Part shown: piece after piece, positions 9,121 to 17,324 of the stretch
How the letters are laid out: each line of letters starts with the position of its first letter
Position numbering within the stretch: the stretch's first letter is position 1
From: Rosistilla carotiformis
GTDB taxonomy: Bacteria; Planctomycetota; Planctomycetia; Pirellulales; Pirellulaceae
Direction of reading: 5' to 3'
Length of the DNA stretch: 64,000 nt
NCBI RefSeq assembly: GCF_007753095.1
Contig: NZ_CP036348.1
Coordinates: 3,906,001-3,970,000 of the forward strand
Notes under the pieces: generated by a model
What the model was told of the DNA's origin: nothing
Database searches by the model: none
What the model saw: the letters and a program-made list of their open reading frames with translations, nothing else
Translations under genes and position numbers: made by a program

Positions 9121-10188
9121 ATGGAAAAGATCACCCTCAGCCAAGGAAACACGCCGCTTCTGCGTTCCCAACGCATCGGCCCAGCGCTGGGCTTGCAGAA
9201 TTTGTTTTTCAAGTTGGAAACCGTCAACCCAACCGGATCCTATAAGGATCGATTTGCGGCGGCCGCGGTGACCGACATGCTTCGGCAGGGAAAACGCCGC
9301 GTGATCGCAACCTCCAGCGGCAACACAGGATCCGCATTGGCGGCCTACAGCGCAGCAACCGGAATGGAATGCACGATCGCGATTGTCGACGGGGCGCCCG
9401 ATGGAAAGCTGAGGCAGATGTTGGCGTACGGTGCGAAAATTTGCAGGGTTCGTGGATTTGGGCTCGACGCTCAGATCACGCAAGCAACCTTTGAGTGCTT
9501 GCAACGAATGGGCAATCAACCCGATGCTCAACTGCAAATCAGCGCCTACCATTACAGTCCGATCGGCATGCGCGGCGTCGAATCACTCGGTCGTGAGATC
9601 ATCGACCAACTAGCATCGACGGAACAACATGCCGACCACATTTTTTCATGTGCCGGTGGTGGTGGCTTAACACTGGCCGTCGCGCGTGGCGTTAGCGCTG
9701 CCATGGAGCAACATGCCACGCTTCCCACGCCAAAAATTCACTGCGTGCAACCGATCGGTAATAACACGATTGCAGGTCCGCTTCGTGACGGCAGCGATCA
9801 CGCCCAGATTACCCAATGCGCGACGAAGATCAGCGGGCTGCAAGTTCCTACGGTCATCGACGGCGATGCCGTGATCGCCGCCTGTCGGGCAAGCGGCGGC
9901 ACGGGAGTGCTAGTGCCGGATGATGCCATTTATCTGGCCCAACGCGAACTGGCGCGCAAAGAAGGGATCTTCAGCGAACCGGCCGGCGCAGTCCCGCTGG
10001 CTGGCTTGATTGACGCAATCGACAAGGGGATCGTCCAGCCCGATCAAACGATCGTTTGCCTCGTGACCGGAACGGGATTCAAAGACGTCGATTCGATCGA
10101 TGCAATGCTGCGTCCTAACCTCTGTCCAACGATATCGCTCGAACATTTCGAACGCGGATTTGGTGCATCCCAATCCCACGACGAATAG
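9121..10188 (+). CDS. PLP-dependent threonine-synthase-fold enzyme
   Basis: A 355-residue fold-type II PLP enzyme related to threonine synthase, threonine dehydratase and cysteine synthase. The PLP lysine is Lys42 in 'NPTGSYKDRFAAA'; the phosphate-cupping 'SSGNTGSA' follows, and 'CAGGGGLTLAVARG' is the second glycine-rich loop. I chose the ATG at 9121 because family homology begins at 'ITLSQGNTPLLRS'; the longer frame from 9022 adds an unrelated stretch. The zinc finger and N-terminal domain seen in many true threonine synthases are absent. It is the last gene of the run, 115 bases after the SDR. A beta-elimination or ammonia-lyase role (hydroxy-amino acid to keto acid) would suit a catabolic operon, but this is inference. 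Confidence 0.85.
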   Translation: MEKITLSQGNTPLLRSQRIGPALGLQNLFFKLETVNPTGSYKDRFAAAAVTDMLRQGKRRVIATSSGNTGSALAAYSAATGMECTIAIVDGAPDGKLRQMLAYGAKICRVRGFGLDAQITQATFECLQRMGNQPDAQLQISAYHYSPIGMRGVESLGREIIDQLASTEQHADHIFSCAGGGGLTLAVARGVSAAMEQHATLPTPKIHCVQPIGNNTIAGPLRDGSDHAQITQCATKISGLQVPTVIDGDAVIAACRASGGTGVLVPDDAIYLAQRELARKEGIFSEPAGAVPLAGLIDAIDKGIVQPDQTIVCLVTGTGFKDVDSIDAMLRPNLCPTISLEHFERGFGASQSHDE

Positions 10189-10228
10189 ACGAATTCTTCC
10201 CCGCCTTCGCCACTCAGGAGCGCTCCCC

Positions 10229-11098
10229 ATGCGATCGAACTCAGCCGCTTGGTTGCCAATACTTTATGTCGTCCTTTCCGCAGGGCTTGTGAAAGCCGGT
10301 GAGGCGAGGCTTTCGGAAGCAGCCCGAACGGAGATCGTGCAAGTCTTGCAGACGGGACTCTCCAGCGACCAGTTTTGGCCTTCAATGCACGCCGCCGAAG
10401 CGTTGACGTTGGCGGGTCAAGGGGACGAGGTTCGCACGGCGCTCACCCCACGATTGTCGACCACCGAAGACGCGCAACACCGTTGTGGCATCGCCCGCGA
10501 GCTGTTTCGCGCTGGGGACAAATCGGCCGCCAACGTGCTGTTGGAAATTTTGGCCGACGAAGATCCCCACGGGCATGGGCATGCGTGCGAATCGCTGTTC
10601 AAGATCTCCCAAACTGGCGATGGCCAATTGTTGCGTGAACACATGCAGAACACGGACCACTCCATCAAGCAATTGTTGGCTGCGGCGGCTTTGGCGCGAT
10701 CGGGCGACACCGCCGCCTTGGTTTTGCTGCGTCAACAATTGGCGAACGAAGACGACAACACGGCTCGCATCGCGGCATGGATCCTGGCGGTCGTCGGCCA
10801 AGCCAGCGACCTCCCCGCACTGCGAGACCGGTTGAAAACCATCGACGACTCGACGCATCAGATTTTCTTCGTCGCCACGATGGCAACACTCGGCGATGAA
10901 GCGGCTGGAAAGCAACTGCAGGCCGCGCTGCACAGCGAGGATCCCGCGGTACGGGTTTTCGCAGCGGAATTTTGCGGTCACGCAAGGCTCGCCGGTGCAC
11001 GCGACACCCTGCTTGCAATGCTCGACGATGAAGATCTCGACGTGCGGATCCGTGCCGCTCAATCGCTCCTATTGTTGGAACCGAACGCGTTGCCTTAA
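10229..11098 (+). CDS. HEAT-repeat protein, exported
   Basis: A 289-residue protein with a short N-terminal signal segment (MRSNSAAWLPILYVVLSAGLVKAGEA) followed by tandem HEAT/PBS-lyase-like helical repeats of about 30 residues: 'SMHAAEALTLAGQGDEVRTAL', 'CGIARELFRAGDKSAANVLLEIL', 'LLAAAALARSGDTAALVLLRQQL', 'RVFAAEFCGHARLAGARDTLLAML', 'DVRIRAAQSLLLLE'. Such alpha-solenoids bind proteins and have no catalytic role of their own. The start at 10229 has an AGGAG site 9 bases upstream. It follows the catabolic operon by 40 bases on the same strand and could be its last member, although its link to that pathway is unclear. Confidence 0.8.
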   Translation: MRSNSAAWLPILYVVLSAGLVKAGEARLSEAARTEIVQVLQTGLSSDQFWPSMHAAEALTLAGQGDEVRTALTPRLSTTEDAQHRCGIARELFRAGDKSAANVLLEILADEDPHGHGHACESLFKISQTGDGQLLREHMQNTDHSIKQLLAAAALARSGDTAALVLLRQQLANEDDNTARIAAWILAVVGQASDLPALRDRLKTIDDSTHQIFFVATMATLGDEAAGKQLQAALHSEDPAVRVFAAEFCGHARLAGARDTLLAMLDDEDLDVRIRAAQSLLLLEPNALP

Positions 11099-11314
11099 CG
11101 CAGGCTCAGCTGCCTCGAAGGAAGCTCCTAAACCGCCCCAGGCCTTCGCTTCCTCAACGTCGCCTCAACCAGTGAAGGCCTCGTGCGATTGCAACATGCC
11201 TTCCCTCGCTGTCGTCAGCTTCGTTCAATAGGTGATCGACTCCGTCGTCACAACCTCGTCAAAGAAAACGATGGAGACGATGCCGATGCAGTGGAGATAC
11301 AGCGAGCCAATACG

Positions 11315-13006
11315 CTAATCTTCGCTCGAATAACGCGAAGATCGGCGGACGTCGCGCCAGATCCCGGTACCCATCGCAATCGCGATCGCGCAGCCGAAAA
11401 ATCCTGGTATTGAAAAGCCGCGAATCGTCGGCGGGACCTCGCTACTGCACATCGACGCAGATCCGACAAACAACGCGGCGGTCAGGAGCCCCATCACCAG
11501 CCGGTTGACGATCGGTTCCAAGCGGCGATGTTGCAGATGGACGTCGAACTTGCCTCGCTTGAAGTTGTCGAGGATTTCGGCAGCATCCCGAGGGAGCATT
11601 TCGACAAGGTTTTGCCAGTCCTCGGCGTTGGACTTCAGCCGCCCGTAAAGGTTCTTGGCGGAGAAGCGATGCAACATCGCCTGCCGTCCGTAGGGCTTGA
11701 TGATTTCAGCAAGGCAGAAATCGGAGCTCAATTGCTGCGACGTCCCTTCGAGCATGATCAGCACCTTCAACAGCATCGCCACCTTGGCGGGCAAGTAGAT
11801 CCGATGCTCGCGAATGATCTCGACGATTTGATGCAGACAGCCGCTGAGGTCGAATTCGTTGAGCGTTTGATGGGCGTAGTCTTCGATCAATTCCTGGATC
11901 GCACCATGCATCGCCGCTTCGTCGAAATCGCGTGGCACTTCACCGATCCGGGCGACAACTTTGGTGATCTTGGCGGAGTCCTGACCGACGGCGGCGATCA
12001 ACGCCGTTTCCAGTTGGTCTCGCAACGTTTCGTCGATTCTTCCGACCATCCCGCAATCGAGAACAGCCAAAACCGCGTCGGTTGTTTGTTCTGATGTTCC
12101 GGAGGCCGTCAGGACGATCATGTTGCCTGGATGGGGATCGGCGTGGTAGAAGCCGTCGCGAAAGATCATCTCGACAAACAGATTCGCTCCGCGGCGGGCG
12201 ATCTCTGGAAGGTCGGCCCCCGATTGTTGCAGCTGCTCCTTATCGGAGACGCTGATCCCATCGAAACGCTCCATGGTCAGCACGCGCCGCGAACTCAGTT
12301 CGGGATACGGTTTCGCAAATCGCACTTCCCGATTTTTTTCAAAGTTTCTGCGAAACGTTTCCATGTTCCGCATTTCGCGGCCGAAGTCGAGTTCCTGAAG
12401 AAGCGTCTTCTGAAATTCGCGCGTCGTTTGGACCGGGCGATATTGCCGCAGCCGCATCGATTGTTGCTCGCCCAGTTCAGCAAGCTTGAGCATGATCTCC
12501 AGGTCGTTCACGATCCGACGTTCGATGCCGGGATGCTGCACTTTCACGACAACCGGTTCGCCAGCATGTGTTGTCGCGCGATGGACTTGGCCGATCGAAG
12601 CCGATGCCATCGCGGTGGTTTCAAATTCCGCAAACAGCTCCTCGACGCTGCCGCCGAGTTCCGATTGGATCGCTTCGATCACCGCCGCCGGTTCGTCGGC
12701 CGGTGTGTTCTCACGCAGCTGTGCCAGCTCGTCGGCGAGCGCTTGCCCGACGAGATCGGGCCGGGTGCTCAGCACTTGCCCAAGCTTGATATAAGTGGTC
12801 CCCAGCTCGGTCAACGCCAGCCGAATCCGTTCTTCGGTCGTTAGATCCTCCTCCTCTTCGACGGGAGCGTTGCGACGCAAGCGGTCGAGCCAGGGGAGCG
12901 GAACGCTGGAGAGCCAGTCGGCCAGTCCATGTTTCGCCAAAACGGCGACGACTTCACGAAACCGATCGGCATTGCGGACCAATTGAGGGACGTCGATAAT
13001 ATCCAT
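11315..13006 (-). CDS. ABC1/UbiB-family atypical kinase-like membrane protein
   Basis: A 563-residue ABC1/ADCK/UbiB-family protein. The signature 'YIKLGQVLSTRPDL' (KxGQ motif, residues 74-77) covers the ATP site, and the region 'VVVKVQHPGIERRI', 'LDFGREMRNMETF', 'DGFYHADPHPGNMIV' and 'LAVLDCGMVGRI' gives the ATP-binding Lys, the HxDxHxxN catalytic loop and a DCG in place of DFG. Two hydrophobic helices close the protein (about residues 500-520 and 530-550), anchoring it in the membrane. UbiB proteins are ATPases that support quinone biosynthesis or lipid handling. The start is put at the ATG at 13006 since the extra upstream frame is not conserved-looking. It is convergent with the HEAT gene and divergent from trxC. 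Confidence 0.88.
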   Translation of the reverse strand: MDIIDVPQLVRNADRFREVVAVLAKHGLADWLSSVPLPWLDRLRRNAPVEEEEDLTTEERIRLALTELGTTYIKLGQVLSTRPDLVGQALADELAQLRENTPADEPAAVIEAIQSELGGSVEELFAEFETTAMASASIGQVHRATTHAGEPVVVKVQHPGIERRIVNDLEIMLKLAELGEQQSMRLRQYRPVQTTREFQKTLLQELDFGREMRNMETFRRNFEKNREVRFAKPYPELSSRRVLTMERFDGISVSDKEQLQQSGADLPEIARRGANLFVEMIFRDGFYHADPHPGNMIVLTASGTSEQTTDAVLAVLDCGMVGRIDETLRDQLETALIAAVGQDSAKITKVVARIGEVPRDFDEAAMHGAIQELIEDYAHQTLNEFDLSGCLHQIVEIIREHRIYLPAKVAMLLKVLIMLEGTSQQLSSDFCLAEIIKPYGRQAMLHRFSAKNLYGRLKSNAEDWQNLVEMLPRDAAEILDNFKRGKFDVHLQHRRLEPIVNRLVMGLLTAALFVGSASMCSSEVPPTIRGFSIPGFFGCAIAIAMGTGIWRDVRRSSRYSSED

Positions 13007-13271
13007 ATCTATAGTTGCTTTCCGTCGAGGAGGGCTTCGATGCGTCGGCGCGGCGATCGACAGTCTAGCAGAATCAAGGTTGGGAATAGAAAGCCCCACG
13101 CGCGTCTGCCAGACCAAAACTTGATTTCAAAGGATCGTATCAGCCGGCACGCATTGCCGTCGCAGACTGCCAGTCAATCGCTTCCGAATGCAAACGGCTG
13201 ATTTTCGTAAACACGCAAACGTCATCTCCAAACCATCCGTCAACTCGATTGGTTCAACAGGAATCGATACC

Positions 13272-13688
13272 GTGAATTTTGTATGCTCTGCATGTGCGTC
13301 GGTGAACCGAGTGCCCGATTCAAAGTTGGCCGACGGTCCCATCTGTGGTCGGTGCAAACAGCCGCTGTTGCCATCGCATCCGATCGATCTGACCGAAAGC
13401 TCGTTCGCGAAATTCATCGCCAAAACCGAGCTGCCAGTCCTCGTCGACTTCTGGGCGCCGTGGTGTGGTCCCTGCCGGATGATGGCGCCCGCCTTTGCGG
13501 AAGCCGCTGCGAGACTTTCCCCCAAAATCCTGCTTGCCAAGCTGAACACCGAACAGGCGCCGGCGACCGCGGGTCAGTTCGGCATTTCCGGAATCCCCAC
13601 GATGATCTTGTTCAAAGCGGGCGTTCCGGTTGCGCAGCAATCGGGAGCGATGAACGTGCAACAAATTGTCCAGTTCGCAAACCGTTAA
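13272..13688 (+). CDS. trxC: Thioredoxin 2 (TrxC) with N-terminal zinc ribbon, GTG start
   Basis: A 138-residue thioredoxin of the TrxC type. Residues 1-30 form a zinc ribbon with Cys5/Cys8 and Cys25/Cys28 ('VCSACASVNRV', 'ICGRCKQPLL'); the redox site is WCGPC at 64-68 and 'GISGIPTMI' carries the cis-proline. The family N-terminus (E. coli MNTVCTHCQAINRI) aligns with a GTG at 13272, which also has AGGA about 10 bases upstream, so I prefer it to the in-frame ATG at 13188 that would add 28 unrelated residues. TrxC reduces protein disulfides and is associated with oxidative stress and zinc. It is monocistronic and lies just upstream of the sulfur-oxidation operon. Confidence 0.9.
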   Translation: MNFVCSACASVNRVPDSKLADGPICGRCKQPLLPSHPIDLTESSFAKFIAKTELPVLVDFWAPWCGPCRMMAPAFAEAAARLSPKILLAKLNTEQAPATAGQFGISGIPTMILFKAGVPVAQQSGAMNVQQIVQFANR

Positions 13689-14177
13689 CGCCTCTCGGGC
13701 GGCGATGTTCTCTAAGGGACCATTCCCTCGATCGCCAACGCGTTCAACGCACGCTGCTATCGCGATGTTGTCCTTCCGCGTTCTCCGTCTCCGGCGTCAG
13801 CGTTCCCAAAAAAAATCCCTCCAATTCAGAACAACCAATGCATTGCCATATCGTGACGTTACGATATATTAAATGTGTTGATGCAAGAGTTCTGTTGGCT
13901 ACGCAAACGATCTCAAAAGAGGCGTCGCGACCAATTACGGCTTGCTAGCGTGAATTGAAGCTTTTCATTCGCGTTTTTTCCCACGAAGTCCCCGGAGTCC
14001 TAAAGCGACACTTAACACATCGCTAAATCGCGACCTAACGCGCCTACGTTCCTTAGCGACAGCAATTTGCTTCCTTTCCAACGCATTGAGTCTCGCCATG
14101 TGCAAACCATGTGATCCCCAAGAACGAAGACGTCAGCGACCGCTGCCGGACGGCGTTTCACTGCAAGGAGAACGATC
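13689..14177. other. Intergenic leader region upstream of the sulfide operon
   Basis: This 489-base gap between trxC and the TauE/SafE gene holds the promoter/palindrome listed separately near 13.85 kb and then about 300 bases of apparent untranslated leader. Short frames are present but none has a plausible start and protein. No classic riboswitch or terminator was recognised. AAGGAG just before 14178 is the ribosome binding site of the first structural gene. Confidence 0.5.
13843..13870 (+). promoter_or_regulatory. Candidate sigma-70 promoter of the sulfide operon with embedded palindrome
   Basis: A TTGCCA -35 element (13843-13848) and a TATATT -10 element (13865-13870) are spaced by 16 bases on the plus strand. 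The whole spacer is filled by an almost perfect palindrome at 13848-13867 with 7-base arms ATATCGT and ACGATAT and an ACGT core. A dyad placed between -35 and -10 is a common place for a repressor, for example an ArsR-type sulfide sensor (BigR/SqrR), though the sequence is not a known consensus. The transcript would have a leader of about 300 bases before the TauE gene at 14178. Confidence 0.5.
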
Positions 14178-15002
14178 ATGTTGGGGCTAGCGATTTTGTT
14201 CGGCGTCGTCGTCGGGTTTGCTTTGGGACTGACCGGCGGAGGCGGAGGAGTCTTCGCCGTTCCGCTGCTGGTCTACGGACTCTCGTTCAGCCCTCGCGAA
14301 GCGGTTGGCATATCGCTGGCCGCAGTGGGCGGAACCGCTTTGTTTGGTGCGATCCCAAGATTGATTCGCGGAGAAGTGGAACTGCGAACGGGGCTGCTGT
14401 TTGCTGTCGCCGGGATGCTGGGGGCTCCAATCGGATCGTATTTCTCGACGCTGGTTCCCGCCAATGTCTTACTGGTGATGTTCGCATTGTTGATGTTTGT
14501 CGTCGCTCAAAGGATGTGGTCCAAGGCATGCAATCCGACGCTCCCCAGCGGCGTTTGCACGACGGAAGACGAACCGGGCCCCGATCGCAGCGCATGCCAG
14601 CGCGATGCCGATGGGAAACTGATCCTAACGTCTCGTTGCGCACGCCTATTGGTCGCTGTCGGTCTGATGACCGGTGTGCTGTCGGGGATGTTTGGCGTCG
14701 GCGGCGGATTTGTGATCGTCCCTGCACTGGTGATCTTCAGCGGGATGGCGATCCATCAAGCCGTTGGCACTTCGCTGTTTGTGATCGTGTTGGTCAGCAT
14801 CAGCGGAGTCGCGTCGCACATTGCCGGTGGAAACGAACTGTCGCTGACAACGACGTTGCAATTCATGGCGGGTGGATTTTTGGGGATGTGGATCGGCGGG
14901 ATCGTTGCCAAGCGGCTGAAGGGTCCGACGCTGCAAAAAACGTTTTCGATCGCGGTCGTATTGGTCGCGGTCTTTGTGATTTTCAAATCGGTGGTGTTGT
15001 AA
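14178..15002 (+). CDS. TauE/SafE-family sulfite or sulfur-compound permease
   Basis: A 274-residue polytopic membrane protein of the TauE/SafE (DUF81) family with the two inverted repeats typical of the fold: 'FALGLTGGGGGVFAVPLLVYGLSFSPREAVGISLA' spans the first and 'GVLSGMFGVGGGFVIVPALVIFSGMAIHQAVGTS' the second (described by position: residues 13-48 and 175-210). About eight hydrophobic helices are visible. A cysteine-bearing hydrophilic loop (about residues 115-150) is inserted between the halves. Members export sulfite, sulfoacetate or other anions. A strong AAGGAG lies before the ATG. As first gene of a persulfide dioxygenase/SQR operon, sulfite or thiosulfate export after sulfide oxidation is the most likely job. 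Confidence 0.88.
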   Translation: MLGLAILFGVVVGFALGLTGGGGGVFAVPLLVYGLSFSPREAVGISLAAVGGTALFGAIPRLIRGEVELRTGLLFAVAGMLGAPIGSYFSTLVPANVLLVMFALLMFVVAQRMWSKACNPTLPSGVCTTEDEPGPDRSACQRDADGKLILTSRCARLLVAVGLMTGVLSGMFGVGGGFVIVPALVIFSGMAIHQAVGTSLFVIVLVSISGVASHIAGGNELSLTTTLQFMAGGFLGMWIGGIVAKRLKGPTLQKTFSIAVVLVAVFVIFKSVVL

Positions 15003-15035
15003 AGAACTCGGTTTCTAGCAAGGGAGAACCCAATC

Positions 15036-16460
15036 ATGTTGCTCAAATATTTCTACGACGAAAAACTTGCTCACGCTTCGTATCTGGTCGGTTGTCAACG
15101 CGATAAGGTCGCCGTTGTCGTCGATCCAGGCCGTGACATCGAGCCGTACCTCGCGATGGCAGCGAAAGAGGGGCTGAAGCTAGTCGGAGTGGTCGAGACA
15201 CACATCCACGCCGACTACGTTTCGGGGGCCCGCGAGTTGGCCGATCGCGTCGACGCGACGCTCTACGTCAGCGATGAAGGCCCCGCCGATTGGAAGTATC
15301 TGTATCTCGACGGATACAAGAGCGTCCTGTTGCACGATGGCGATCATTTTATGGTGGGGAACATCCGTTTGGATGTGTTGCATACGCCGGGGCACACGCC
15401 CGAGAGCATTTCGTTCATGTTGACCGACGAAGGAGGTGGCGCGAACAAGCCGATGGGCATCTTCACCGGCGACTTTGTTTTCGTCGGATCGATCGGACGC
15501 CCCGACCTTCTGGAAGAAGCGGCGGGACTGACGGGGACCGCGGAACCGGGAGCGCGCGATCTTTATAAGTCGGCCGAGCGATTCAAAGCACTCCCCGACT
15601 ATCTGCAGGTTTGGCCAGCCCACGGTGCCGGCAGCGCTTGTGGCAAGGGATTGGGAGCGATCCCGTCGTCGACTGTCGGCTATGAAAAGCTGTTCAATCC
15701 GGCGCTGCAGTTCGATGACGAAGAGGCTTTCGTGCGGTACATCTTGGCCGACCAACCCGAAGCGCCAAAGTACTTTGCGGTGATGAAGCGGGTGAACAAA
15801 GAAGGCCCACGCGTTCTCGGGGCGGGACATCATCACAACATGCTGCCGATCGCGGGACTCGCCGACGCGGTGCAAGCGGGAACGGTCGTCGATTTGTCCG
15901 CCGCCGCGGACTACGGCAAAGCGCATCCCCCCGGAACGATCAATATCCCGATGGGGATGCTGGCGGCATGGGCTGGATGGTTACTCGACTACGACAAACC
16001 GACCTACCTGATCTGCGAACCACATCAGTTGGAAGAAGCGGCACGCGTGTTGCATAAGATCGGCGTCGAGGAAATCCTTGGCGCGTTCGATACCAACGAA
16101 GTCCGGTCGCAAGGTTTGGCGAGCGAATCGTACCCGACGTGCAGCCCTGACGAACTGGCCGCAAAGATCGAAACGGGCGATGTGAAGCTGATCGATGTTC
16201 GCTCCGACGAGGAGTGGAACGAAGGCCATATCGCCGCGGCGGAGCATCGCTTCCTCGGTCGCCTGCCCGCCACGCTTGCGGAACTGCCCCGCGACCAAAA
16301 ATTGGTGGTGCAATGCCGCAGCGGAGCCCGGTCGGCGATCGGTGTCAGCGTTTTGCAAGCCGCTGGTTTCAAGGACGTGGTCAATCTCACCGGCGGCTAC
16401 AACGCGTGGAAAGCGGCGGGACTGCCGAGCGTAAAACCGCAACACGCGATGAGCAGCTGA
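15036..16460 (+). CDS. Persulfide dioxygenase-rhodanese fusion (MBL fold)
   Basis: A 474-residue fusion of a metallo-beta-lactamase-fold persulfide dioxygenase (about 1-250) and two rhodanese domains (about 265-355 and 365-470). The metal site is His56-x-His58-x-Asp60 in 'ETHIHADYVSG', with 'HTPGHTPESI', 'GDFVFVGSIGRPDL' and 'WPAHGAGSACG' giving the further ligands. The first rhodanese domain has no catalytic cysteine at its loop ('YLICEPHQLEEA'), while the second keeps 'VQCRSGARS'. Such enzymes oxidise glutathione or protein persulfide to sulfite and can move sulfane sulfur. It starts 33 bases after the permease gene with a GGGAG site. Together with SQR downstream it makes a sulfide-to-sulfite route. 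Confidence 0.9.
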   Translation: MLLKYFYDEKLAHASYLVGCQRDKVAVVVDPGRDIEPYLAMAAKEGLKLVGVVETHIHADYVSGARELADRVDATLYVSDEGPADWKYLYLDGYKSVLLHDGDHFMVGNIRLDVLHTPGHTPESISFMLTDEGGGANKPMGIFTGDFVFVGSIGRPDLLEEAAGLTGTAEPGARDLYKSAERFKALPDYLQVWPAHGAGSACGKGLGAIPSSTVGYEKLFNPALQFDDEEAFVRYILADQPEAPKYFAVMKRVNKEGPRVLGAGHHHNMLPIAGLADAVQAGTVVDLSAAADYGKAHPPGTINIPMGMLAAWAGWLLDYDKPTYLICEPHQLEEAARVLHKIGVEEILGAFDTNEVRSQGLASESYPTCSPDELAAKIETGDVKLIDVRSDEEWNEGHIAAAEHRFLGRLPATLAELPRDQKLVVQCRSGARSAIGVSVLQAAGFKDVVNLTGGYNAWKAAGLPSVKPQHAMSS

Positions 16461-16560
16461 ACGCTTAGAAACGCAAGTCGCGATTGAGTTGCGTCCTGTT
16501 TTCAAAGTCGTCGATCCTCGTCGACGACTTACGCTTGGGAACCTAACGGAAAGACCATTC

Positions 16561-17313
16561 ATGGAAACGACAGTTCAAAGACCTTCTTTGGCCGATCGGT
16601 TGAACGATCAGCACACGACGGAAGTCCTGCATCGATTGCTGGATCATGCCGAGACGCTCGATCAGACGCTATCCGCCGCGGGTGAGTTGCCGAATCTGCT
16701 GGCGATCGCGGTCGATGTTTTCGATGCGGTCAGTCGCAACGCGTCGCAGGCGGGAATCGACATCGAACAGCGTGGAACGCAGTTGATGCAACTGCTGCTT
16801 CAGATCACTGAACCGACGAATTTGGAAGCCCTCGAGCGTCTGGTCGCTCGGTTGCCGAAACTCGCCGAAGGGAGTGCGTTGTTGGATGAACTGCCGAACC
16901 TGATCGCAACCGCCGTCGATGTCTTCGACGAATGGGCAACGCAGGTGAAAGCCGAAGGCATCGACTTGGAACAAAGCGTCCGACAAGGGCTGCACGCTGC
17001 GTTGTACTTGGGCGGTCATATCCGTAAAGAGGAACTCGATCGAATCGGTTATTTGCTGAAGTCCGATGTTCTCAGCGAGCACTCGGTATCGACGGTGGGG
17101 ATGGCCGGATCCGCACTCTCGAGTTGCCATCGCGGTACGTGTGAGCATCCGGTCCCGAATCGCGTTGGTGTATTCGGGTTGTTGGGTGCGATCCGCGATC
17201 CCAACACGCAACGCGCTCTTTCGTTTGGATTGCAGTTCGCGAAATGCTTTGGCGGCGTGCTGGAACAGCAACCGACAAGCGATCGATGTCCTCCCACTCC
17301 TTCTAACCCTTGA
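16561..17313 (+). CDS. DUF1641 protein of sulfide operon
   Basis: A 250-residue soluble helical protein with the DUF1641 C-terminal signature 'RVGVFGLLGAIRDPNTQRA' followed by 'FGLQFAKCFGG'. DUF1641 proteins often sit beside FAD-dependent quinone oxidoreductases or formate dehydrogenases and have no proven activity. The N-terminal half contains an internal duplication: 'LPNLLAIAVDVFDAVSR..GIDIEQ' near residue 39 is repeated as 'LPNLIATAVDVFDEWAT..GIDLEQ' near residue 115. I chose the ATG at 16561 since the 24-residue extension from 16489 is basic and unlike the family. Its end is 11 bases before the SQR gene, so a role as a partner or membrane-docking factor of SQR is a reasonable inference. 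Confidence 0.8.
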   Translation: METTVQRPSLADRLNDQHTTEVLHRLLDHAETLDQTLSAAGELPNLLAIAVDVFDAVSRNASQAGIDIEQRGTQLMQLLLQITEPTNLEALERLVARLPKLAEGSALLDELPNLIATAVDVFDEWATQVKAEGIDLEQSVRQGLHAALYLGGHIRKEELDRIGYLLKSDVLSEHSVSTVGMAGSALSSCHRGTCEHPVPNRVGVFGLLGAIRDPNTQRALSFGLQFAKCFGGVLEQQPTSDRCPPTPSNP

Positions 17314-17324
17314 GGCCAAGTTTC

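Noticed and set aside
13666-13872. Small plus-strand frame after trxC
   Set aside because: It overlaps the trxC stop and the promoter region and lacks a ribosome binding site or recognisable product.
14111-15106. A 331-codon frame overlapping the TauE gene
   Set aside because: Arg/Asp-rich with no hydrophobic pattern, whereas the overlapping frame at 14178 is a textbook TauE/SafE protein with a strong ribosome binding site.
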